Origin: an uncultured Opitutaceae bacterium
GTDB taxonomy: Bacteria > Verrucomicrobiota > Verrucomicrobiia > Opitutales > Opitutaceae
Direction: 5' to 3'
NCBI GenBank assembly: GCA_903890485.1
Contig: CAITBM010000026.1
Span: 1 to 64,000 of the forward strand
Length of the DNA: 64,000 nucleotides
The position numbers and the translations under genes are program-made. Below, piece after piece: positions 55,196 to 62,391 of the stretch (positions within the stretch are counted from its first letter, which is position 1; every line of letters starts with the position of its first letter). The notes beneath the pieces were generated by a model that had not been told where the DNA came from, did not search any database, and saw only the letters and a list, made by a program, of their open reading frames with translations.

Positions 55196-55231
55196 GCCAA
55201 AACGTTTCGCTGGGTTGGTTTACTGGGGTCC

Positions 55232-57517
55232 GTGAGCCATACCAACCTAACTACCCACACGCACCGTATTCGCCTGCTCGCCCTGGCCCTGGCCGGGAGC
55301 GCCGCACTGCTGATCGCGAACGCTCGGGCGGCCGAACAGGCCGCAGAGCCCGAATCCATGGGCGGGACCTCCCGCCTTGAGGAGGTCGAGGTGACCGCGC
55401 CCCGCACCTCCGCCGAGACGATGGCGCCGACCTCGGGAAACCTGGAGGAGACGCAGCCCCAGTCCTCCATCAACCTGCAGACCATCCAGAATTCGATCGC
55501 CCCGACGGCCGACTACGCGATGATCGCGAACCTGGCGCCGAGCGTGTCGAACAGCTCGACCAACGGCCCGGGGCTTAACGAGAGCAAGGTGAAGCTCCGC
55601 GGCCTGGCCGACGGCAACTACAACGTCACCTTTGACGGGATCCCCTTCGGTGACGGTAACGACTTCACGCACCATACGACCAGCTATTTCCCGGCGAAGA
55701 TCATCGGCAAGGAGACGATCGACCGCGGTCCCGGCACGGCCTCCACGATCGGCATGGCGACCTTTGGCGGCACGATCGCGATGTTCTCCAAGGACCCCCG
55801 CGAGACGGAGTCCTTCGTCCCGACACTCAGCTACGGGAGCTACCACACCCAGCTCGAGAACTTCGAGTTCAATACGGGCCTGCTTCCCAAGGACAACGGC
55901 GCGTCCTTCATCGGGAGCTACCAGTACATGGCCTCCAACGGCTACCGGACCTTCGGCACACTCAAGCGCAACACCTACTTCTTCAAGTTCCTGCAGCCGA
56001 TCGGCAAGAACACGACCCTCACCTTCCTCGGCACGTACAACAACATCTTCTTCAACAACCCGAACGCGTCCACGCTCACGTACACCCAGATCATGACCCT
56101 TGGGCGCAACTTCGGCCAGGTGAGCGACCCGACGGACACGAACGGCAACTACTACGGGCACAACTACCAGGAGAAGCACGCCGACATGGAGTACATCGGC
56201 CTGGACACGGTGATCGGCGACGGGTGGAAGGTCTCCGACAAGCTCTACACCTTCGACTACAACAACAGCAGCCATGAGTCGCCGAACACCAACTCGGGCC
56301 CGACCAAGAAGGACCTGGGCGGCCAGTTCAAGGTGAACGTGGTGCGCGCCTACGGAGATTACCTGGCGATCACCCACGACGATCCCTTCGGGACCCTGAA
56401 GACGGGCATCTGGTTCGACTACCAGCACGGCCCCCGCTACAACTACTTCCTGGACTATGCCGCCGGCTCGACCGCCGGCCCGGCGATGCCGGGCGGAATC
56501 CTGGACGTGAAGCACGCCGGCTCGAACGGCGGCTACGCCTGGGACATGCACTTCTGGACGAACACGTTCGACCCATACATCGAGTACGAGTGGCACCCGA
56601 TCCCGAACCTGACGATCAACCCGGGCCTCAAGGACATGACGGTCGTGCGCCGCGTCTGGGGCCCGGTGAACCAGGACAAGGAGGTCCAGCCCTTCACCTA
56701 CGACGAGACGTTCTCGCAGCTCCTGCCGCTCCTTTCGGTCAACTACAAGCTGAAGCCCGACTGGTCGGTCTACGCCCAGTACGCCGACGGCTTCCTGACG
56801 CCGCCCCTGGCCTTCAGCTCCGAGCTCAACAGCGGACTAAACAGGATCAAGCCGCAGCAGACGGTGAACTACCAGGTCGGCACCGTTTACAAGACGGGCC
56901 GCCTGAATGCTGACGTCGACGCCTACTACATCGACTACAGCAACCTGCCCGTGCAGTACATCAACCCGGCCGAGGTCGCCGGCTCGAAGACCTACGACCC
57001 GAATGACCTGATCTACTACGACGCCCAGGGCGCCCACTACTACGGCGTCGAGGGAGAGGCCACGTTCTACGTGGGCCAGGGACTGAGCCTTTATGCGGAC
57101 GGCTCGCGCAACTACGCCGTCTACAAGGGGTCGAAGCGACGCGTGGAGAACGTCCCGCAGACCACCGGCGGGTTCGGGCTGGTGTATGACCACGCCGGGT
57201 TCTTCACCTCGATCATGGAAAAGTACATCGGCCAGTACACGACCTACGGCGCCTCGCCGAGCCCCGACGTCCCGCTCCCTCCCGGAACCCTCACGGTCGT
57301 CCAGGGCGGCTACTCGCTGACGGACCTGTCGATCGGCTACGGCTGGAAGATGCCCCCGGGCAGCTTTGTGAAGAGCGTGAAGGCCCGGCTCCTCATTAAC
57401 GACATCTTCAACCGCAAGGTCCAGCTGCTGGCCAAGCCGAACGCCAACCCGCTCAACAGCACCTACAGCGTGCTGACGCCCCGCGATATGTTCCTGACGG
57501 TCTCGGCGGAGTTCTGA
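55232..57517 (+). CDS. TonB-dependent outer-membrane receptor
   Basis: 761 residues from GTG 55232. Signal peptide 'RIRLLALALAGSAALLIANA' ends near 'ARA'. A plug domain follows ('RLEEVEVTAPR', 'LAPSVSNSSTNGPGLNESKV', 'LRGLADGNYNVTFDGIPFGD', 'GMATFGGTIAMFSKDP'), then a 22-strand-type barrel with alternating aromatic residues and the C-terminal 'PRDMFLTVSAEF' ending in phenylalanine. It imports a bound ligand across the outer membrane using TonB energy. The downstream phosphodiesterase gene begins 5 bases after the stop, so both are likely co-transcribed and the cargo may be a phosphorylated compound. There is no CarboxypepD_reg or STN domain. Confidence 0.92.
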   Translation: MSHTNLTTHTHRIRLLALALAGSAALLIANARAAEQAAEPESMGGTSRLEEVEVTAPRTSAETMAPTSGNLEETQPQSSINLQTIQNSIAPTADYAMIANLAPSVSNSSTNGPGLNESKVKLRGLADGNYNVTFDGIPFGDGNDFTHHTTSYFPAKIIGKETIDRGPGTASTIGMATFGGTIAMFSKDPRETESFVPTLSYGSYHTQLENFEFNTGLLPKDNGASFIGSYQYMASNGYRTFGTLKRNTYFFKFLQPIGKNTTLTFLGTYNNIFFNNPNASTLTYTQIMTLGRNFGQVSDPTDTNGNYYGHNYQEKHADMEYIGLDTVIGDGWKVSDKLYTFDYNNSSHESPNTNSGPTKKDLGGQFKVNVVRAYGDYLAITHDDPFGTLKTGIWFDYQHGPRYNYFLDYAAGSTAGPAMPGGILDVKHAGSNGGYAWDMHFWTNTFDPYIEYEWHPIPNLTINPGLKDMTVVRRVWGPVNQDKEVQPFTYDETFSQLLPLLSVNYKLKPDWSVYAQYADGFLTPPLAFSSELNSGLNRIKPQQTVNYQVGTVYKTGRLNADVDAYYIDYSNLPVQYINPAEVAGSKTYDPNDLIYYDAQGAHYYGVEGEATFYVGQGLSLYADGSRNYAVYKGSKRRVENVPQTTGGFGLVYDHAGFFTSIMEKYIGQYTTYGASPSPDVPLPPGTLTVVQGGYSLTDLSIGYGWKMPPGSFVKSVKARLLINDIFNRKVQLLAKPNANPLNSTYSVLTPRDMFLTVSAEF

Positions 57518-57522
57518 TCCCC

Positions 57523-59118
57523 TTGCGCCCCCCAACCGATTCGCTCGCTCGGAGCGCCGCCCGCCTGGCAGGGGCGGCGCTCGGGGCTCTCGCGCTCGGG
57601 GCCCTCGCGGCCCCCGAGCCGGCCCCGGCCCACCGGGTCGTGGTCGTCGTCTTCGACGGCATGAGGCCCGACTTCGTCTCGGCCGAGACGACGCCCAACC
57701 TCTGGAAGCTCGCAACCCGCGGGGTAGTCTTCGCGCACCACCACCCGGTCTTCCTCTGCTCGACAGAGGTGAACGGAACGGCGATCGCCACCGGCGCCTT
57801 TCCCTCGCACAGCACCGTGATCGCCAACGTCGACTTCCGCCCGCGGATCGATCCCCAGATGACGGTTGCCATCGAGGCTCCCGGGACGATCCGGCGCGGC
57901 GACGAGGTGAGCGGCGGCCACTACATCGCGGCCCTGACGGTGGCCGAGATCCTGCACGCCCACGGGCTTAAGACGGTGATCGCGGGCTCAAAGCAGGTTG
58001 CCCTCCTCCACGACCGGGCGCGCCGGCCGAACGCCCCGGGCGTCTCGCCGGTACTCTACGAGGGGACAACGCTTCCCCCCGCGGCCGAGCTCCCGTTGCC
58101 GGCTCTCCTCGGCGACTTCCCCCCGGTGCCCGACGACCAGTTCAAGGGAGCGCGGGATGCCTGGACCACCTCCGCCCTGATCGGGACCTTCTGGAAGGAC
58201 GGGCTGCCGCCGTACACGCTCCTGTGGCTTTCCGAGCCCGATTTCTCGCAGCACGCGACCGCCCCGGGCTCCGAGCAGTCGCTTAAGGCCGTCAAGTCGA
58301 GCGACGACAACCTCGGGCGGGTGCTCGCGGAGATCGACCGGCGGGGGCTCACCGCCACGACCGACGTGTTCGTGGTCTCCGACCACGGGTTCTCCACGAT
58401 CGGCTGGAAGGTCGATATCGCCGTCGAACTCTCCCAGGCGGGCTTCCAGACGGGCAGGGCGGCCCTTGGCGGCCTCAAGCCCGGCGCGGTGGTGGCCGTC
58501 AGCAACGGCGGCAGCACGCTCCTCTACGTGGGCGGGCACGATCCCGACGTCTGCCGTCGTCTGGCCGCCTACCTGCAGCTCCAGGACTGGGCCGGGGTCG
58601 TCTTTTCGAGCAAGCCGCTTCCGGGGACCTTCTCCCTGGCCGAGGCCCACATCGACACCCCCGAGGCCCCTGACCTGGTGGTTTCGCTCCACTGGACCCT
58701 CGCCAAGAGCAAGAACGGCACCCCTGGCCTCCAGACCTCAGACCTTGCCCCCACGGCAAAGAAGGAGGGCAACCATGCGAGCCTGTGCCCCACCGACATG
58801 CATAACATGCTGGTGGCCGCGGGTCCCGACCTGGGCCGCGGCGTCCTGGACACCCTTCCCAGCGGCAATACCGACATCGCCCCCACCGTCCTCTGGATCC
58901 TCGGCCTGAGGAAGGAAGCCTCCAAGATGGACGGCCGTGTCCTGGGGGAGGCCCTCGTGACCGAGGCCCCGCCACTGAAGTCCTACCAGGTGAAGAGGCT
59001 GGAGGCCTCCCGCAGCACGATGGGGGGCGCCTGGAGGCAGTACCTGCAGGTGAGCGAGGTGAACGGCGTCCGCTACCTCGATGAGGGCAACGGAAGCTTC
59101 CAGCCGCAGCCGCACTAA
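57523..59118 (+). CDS. Type I phosphodiesterase / nucleotide pyrophosphatase (alkaline phosphatase superfamily), exported
   Basis: 531 residues from a TTG at 57523, giving a signal-like start ('AGAALGALALGALAAPEPAPA'). Alkaline phosphatase-superfamily metal sites: 'VVVFDGMRPDF' (Asp), the nucleophile region 'CSTEVNGTAIATGAFPSHST', 'SEPDFSQHATAPG' (Asp/His), 'VVSDHGFSTIGW' (Asp-His) and 'GNHASLCPTDMHNM' (His). It hydrolyses phosphodiester or phosphomonoester bonds in the periplasm. It lies only 5 bases after the TonB receptor gene, suggesting joint scavenging of an extracellular phosphate ester. The true substrate is unknown. Confidence 0.85.
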   Translation: MRPPTDSLARSAARLAGAALGALALGALAAPEPAPAHRVVVVVFDGMRPDFVSAETTPNLWKLATRGVVFAHHHPVFLCSTEVNGTAIATGAFPSHSTVIANVDFRPRIDPQMTVAIEAPGTIRRGDEVSGGHYIAALTVAEILHAHGLKTVIAGSKQVALLHDRARRPNAPGVSPVLYEGTTLPPAAELPLPALLGDFPPVPDDQFKGARDAWTTSALIGTFWKDGLPPYTLLWLSEPDFSQHATAPGSEQSLKAVKSSDDNLGRVLAEIDRRGLTATTDVFVVSDHGFSTIGWKVDIAVELSQAGFQTGRAALGGLKPGAVVAVSNGGSTLLYVGGHDPDVCRRLAAYLQLQDWAGVVFSSKPLPGTFSLAEAHIDTPEAPDLVVSLHWTLAKSKNGTPGLQTSDLAPTAKKEGNHASLCPTDMHNMLVAAGPDLGRGVLDTLPSGNTDIAPTVLWILGLRKEASKMDGRVLGEALVTEAPPLKSYQVKRLEASRSTMGGAWRQYLQVSEVNGVRYLDEGNGSFQPQPH

Positions 59119-59127
59119 ACAGCCCGC

Positions 59128-59164
59128 CGGGGCTCCCTTTGCGCCGGTTTCCCGGCAGGCCCCG
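59128..59164. terminator. Nested hairpin after the phosphodiesterase gene
   Basis: CGGGGC (59128-59133) pairs with GCCCCG (59159-59164), enclosing an inner hairpin GCCGG-TTTC-CCGGC (59143-59156). It lies 10 bases after the phosphodiesterase stop and before the rpsT promoter. The pairing is good but no U tract follows. Confidence 0.35.
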
Positions 59165-59176
59165 CCCACAATTGCG

Positions 59177-59205
59177 TTGACTCGACCCCCCCGGTTTGAG
59201 TCTCT
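59177..59205 (+). promoter_or_regulatory. Possible rpsT promoter
   Basis: TTGACT at 59177-59182 is followed after 17 bases by GTCTCT (59200-59205). The -35 match is good but the -10 is poor. Its position, about 27 bases before the rpsT start, suits a short leader. This is tentative. Confidence 0.3.
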
Positions 59206-59231
59206 GGCCGGCTCCGAACTTCACAACGACC

Positions 59232-59492
59232 ATGGCCAACACGAAATCTGCCATCAAGGCTGCCCGCAAAACGACGCGCCTGACCCTCCGCAACAAGGCC
59301 CTCAAGACCCGTCTTAAGACCCTCCACAAGGGGTATGACGCTGCGGTTAAGTCTGGCGACGCCGCCGCCGCCAAGGCGGCCGGCACGGCCTACCTGTCCG
59401 CCATGGACAAGGCCGTGAAGTCGGGCGTCGTTCACAAGAACGCCGCCTCGCGCGCGAAATCGCGCGCTGCGAAGTACGTGCTCGCGAAGTGA
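59232..59492 (+). CDS. rpsT: 30S ribosomal protein S20
   Basis: 86 residues from ATG 59232 ('MANTKSAIKAARKTTRLTLR'), an almost entirely helical, lysine/arginine/alanine-rich protein that matches S20 in start, length and the end 'NAASRAKSRAAKYVLAK'. It binds 16S rRNA during 30S assembly. The helicase/nuclease genes addB and addA follow on the same strand after 13 bases. Confidence 0.95.
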   Translation: MANTKSAIKAARKTTRLTLRNKALKTRLKTLHKGYDAAVKSGDAAAAKAAGTAYLSAMDKAVKSGVVHKNAASRAKSRAAKYVLAK

Positions 59493-59502
59493 GCCCGTTT
59501 TT

Positions 59503-59523
59503 GGGATGGCTGCGTGCCATCCC
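59503..59523 (+). promoter_or_regulatory. Hairpin covering the addB start codon
   Basis: A perfect 8-base stem pairs GGGATGGC (59503-59510) with GCCATCCC (59516-59523) around TGCGT. The ATG of the following nuclease gene (59506-59508) lies inside the 5' arm, so this structure would hide the start codon in RNA. A T5 stretch precedes the stem, so it is not a plus-strand terminator. Confidence 0.6.
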
Positions 59524-62391
59524 AAGTTGAAGACACATCCCGGCGCAGAACTTTTCCTTTCGCGCTTCGCCGACGGCGACTGGCGGGGGATTGTTCGTCC
59601 GTGGCTCGAGTCTGGCCGGGGGACGCTCAGCCGCTCCATCGTGGTCGCGCCCACGCGCGGCCAGACCCAGGCCCTGAAGCAGCGCTGCGTCGAGGAGGGG
59701 GTCGCCCTCCTGGGGGTCGAGTTCCTGACCCCGGGCCTGGCCCGCAAGAAGCGGGGGGCCCAGAACGGCATCGGCAGGAGCCTGCAGGTGCTGGTCCTCA
59801 AGGCTCAGATTGAGGCGCGCATCGCGCCCCTTTCCCCGGAGGACCCCGCGCGCCTCGTCTGGAAGAGCCTGGCGAGCGACCTGGAGGCGGCGCTCTCCGA
59901 TTACGAGGACCTCCTGCGCGGAGAGCTCGGCGCGAAGAATTTTCCCTCCGCGGAGCTTCGCGAACTCTTCGGCGGCCTGGAGCGCTGGCTTGCGGAGCAC
60001 CGCTATGCGCTCGGCCCGGTCCTTGACCGGCAGGACGCCGTGAGCGGCGACGGTCCCGGCCAGGCCTCGCCGGCCGACCGGGCCCTGATCCTGGCGGGGG
60101 GGCCGGAGAACTGGCCTGACTTCTTCGGCCTGCTGGCCCTCGCCCAGAGGTGCCCCTCGGTTTGCGTCGTGGTGGCCGAGCCGGATTTCGGCGGGCGGAG
60201 CGCCCCAGGCGAGGCTTGGGTCGAGGTCTGGGAACGGGCGCTCGGGGTTGAGCAGAGGGTGTCCGACGCCCCGGACCCCGCCGACAACTGCTCGGAGGTC
60301 GCCGAGCTCTGGATGGGTGGGGAGGGCTCCGCGGGCCGGGCCGAGGCGATCGTGGCGCGATCCCGCACCGAGGAGATCGAGCTTGTTGCCGAGCGGATCG
60401 AAAGCCTGCTGGCCTCCGGGTCCGAGAACATCGCGGTCATTTTTCCCAAGGCCGCCGCGGGGCAGGCCCGGCTCGCCCGGATCCTCGAGGGACGCGGGGT
60501 GGCATTCGCGGACCTGATCGGAGGCAGCGGGACCCCGCCCGTCGACACGAGGATCCAGCGGGCTCTCGCGGACTTCTACGAGCGGGGCTGCAGGCTCGAG
60601 GAGCTTCTCCTCCTTTGGCCGCTCCTGGGCGCGACCAACGCCACCGACCTATCGCCCGGAGGGGCTAGGGCGGCCTGCCAGAGGTTCTTCGACGAATTCC
60701 AGTCCCACTCGATTGAGCAGCACGCCGAGCGGATGAGGGACTCGGAGGATCCGGGGGAGCGCGAGGTGGGCCGCATCGCGCTCCTGCTCCTTCCCTCCTG
60801 GCCCGAAAGCCTGACACCGAAGGACGCGCTCCTTCGCTTTGACGAGTCGAACCGCAGGATGGGGCTCGTCGAGCCCGAGGGCTGGTACGCCCTTCGCGAT
60901 TTCGCGGCGAGAGTGGTGGAGCCGATGCCCAGGGCCGCCCTCCTGGAGGCCATCCGCTCGTTCCTGCCGGAGCGCGGCCCCTTGTCCGGGGGCCAGAAGG
61001 GGGGAGGATTCGCCCGCGTCTCGCTCACGACCTGCCGCAGGGCGGTCGGCGTCTCCTGGTCGGACTCAATCTTCGTCGAGTCGAACGCGGGCATCTGGCC
61101 CGAGAGGCGGGAGCCCAGCTGCTGGCTCGGCGACGAGCCGCGAAGGGAACTCTGCCGCGCGCTGGGCCGACACCCCATGGCTCTGCCCACCTCCGACGAT
61201 AGGAGCGCGCTCGAGAAACGGCTCTATTGCTCGGTTGCGCGGGACACGCGCAAAAGGGTCATCTTCACCGCGGCCCTCTTCAGCGAGGAGGAGCCCGAGC
61301 TGAAGCTCGGGCCCAACGTGTGGCTCGAGCGGGTCATGTGGTCGAAGGGCCTGTTCTCCCCGGACCGGGGCGGCGCCGACGCCTTCGAGCGCCTCGCGCG
61401 CTCCCAGGCGGGTGGGGCGCCGCAAACGAGCTGTCCCAAAGGGTGGGGCCAGGTCTGGGACAAGAGGAGGGATCCGGCCGCCCCCTTCGATGCCCATTTC
61501 CTCGGAGACCCCTCGGGGGCGTCCCGTCCCGCCCGGCTCTCAGCCAGCCAGATCGAGCGCGCCGTCAAGGACCCGGCGACCCTATGGTTCGACGCCGTCC
61601 TCGGGGTCAGGCGGGTCGAATGGAGGCCGTTTGCCCGGGCCCGGGGGAAGGCGGTCGGGACGGCTGTCCACCGGGCGCTCGGCGTCGCGCTGCGCGGGAC
61701 CCCGGTCGAGGGAAGCTTCGGTGCGTTTCCCGAGCTCGGTCGCGCGGCCGAGCGCCTCGAGGCCGAGCTCCAGCGGATCCGACAGGCCTGGCCGCGCGAC
61801 CGGTACTGGGACTCCTTCCACGGCGACGTGACCCTTGCGGCGAGGGAACTCCTGCAGAGGGTCTATGAGCTGCCGCCTTCCCCGTTCTGCGCCGTTGAGG
61901 CCCGTCTGCCCGGGGATGCCACCGTCACGCTGCCTCTGGCCGGGCCGGTTCCCGTGACCGGCAGGATGGACCTGGTCCTCTCGGACAAGCCTGCGTGGGG
62001 CGGGGCCCAGGTGGAGATCGTGGACTACAAGACCGGTGGCGACGCCCGGCTCTCGGCCAGGCGCATGGGCTCGAGCGGGGCGTCCCTCCAGCTCGGGGTC
62101 TACCTCCAGGCGGCGGCCTCGGTGGGCGCCAGCGGCGGGGTGTGGATGCTCAAGCCCGACCAGCGGCCGTCCCGGATCGGGCAGGATGAGATCGGGCGCG
62201 CGACCGCGCAGCTCAGGGTCGTGGGCCAGCACCTGGTCACGGGAATCTGCGGTGCGCGCACGGCGGACCGCGACGAGTACACGCACATCTTCGAGTGGCC
62301 GCTCGCCTCAAGCCCGGTGCCCCAGGCGGTCCTTGAGGCCAAGTTCCGGGCGACCTTCGGGGAAATCCAGGTGGAGGGCACCGATGAGTAG
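59506..62391 (+). CDS. AddB/RecB-like PD-(D/E)XK nuclease with helicase-like N-terminus
   Basis: 961 residues. The N-terminal half resembles a helicase scaffold: 'SRSIVVAPTRGQTQALKQR', 'LARILEGRGVAFADL' and 'FVESNAGIWPERREPSCWLG' (an AddB/RecC-type region). No Walker A lysine is present. The C-terminal nuclease domain has 'AVGTAVHRALGVAL', 'VEARLPGDATVT', and the PD-(D/E)XK core 'VTGRMDLVLSD' with 'VEIVDYKTG' (Asp, Glu and Lys). It is thought to work with the adjacent UvrD-like protein as an AddAB-type complex that resects double-strand breaks for RecA. The stop overlaps the start of the next gene by eight bases (ATGAGTAG, 62384-62391). Its ATG lies in a strong hairpin 13 bases after rpsT. 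Confidence 0.8.
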   Translation: MAACHPKLKTHPGAELFLSRFADGDWRGIVRPWLESGRGTLSRSIVVAPTRGQTQALKQRCVEEGVALLGVEFLTPGLARKKRGAQNGIGRSLQVLVLKAQIEARIAPLSPEDPARLVWKSLASDLEAALSDYEDLLRGELGAKNFPSAELRELFGGLERWLAEHRYALGPVLDRQDAVSGDGPGQASPADRALILAGGPENWPDFFGLLALAQRCPSVCVVVAEPDFGGRSAPGEAWVEVWERALGVEQRVSDAPDPADNCSEVAELWMGGEGSAGRAEAIVARSRTEEIELVAERIESLLASGSENIAVIFPKAAAGQARLARILEGRGVAFADLIGGSGTPPVDTRIQRALADFYERGCRLEELLLLWPLLGATNATDLSPGGARAACQRFFDEFQSHSIEQHAERMRDSEDPGEREVGRIALLLLPSWPESLTPKDALLRFDESNRRMGLVEPEGWYALRDFAARVVEPMPRAALLEAIRSFLPERGPLSGGQKGGGFARVSLTTCRRAVGVSWSDSIFVESNAGIWPERREPSCWLGDEPRRELCRALGRHPMALPTSDDRSALEKRLYCSVARDTRKRVIFTAALFSEEEPELKLGPNVWLERVMWSKGLFSPDRGGADAFERLARSQAGGAPQTSCPKGWGQVWDKRRDPAAPFDAHFLGDPSGASRPARLSASQIERAVKDPATLWFDAVLGVRRVEWRPFARARGKAVGTAVHRALGVALRGTPVEGSFGAFPELGRAAERLEAELQRIRQAWPRDRYWDSFHGDVTLAARELLQRVYELPPSPFCAVEARLPGDATVTLPLAGPVPVTGRMDLVLSDKPAWGGAQVEIVDYKTGGDARLSARRMGSSGASLQLGVYLQAAASVGASGGVWMLKPDQRPSRIGQDEIGRATAQLRVVGQHLVTGICGARTADRDEYTHIFEWPLASSPVPQAVLEAKFRATFGEIQVEGTDE

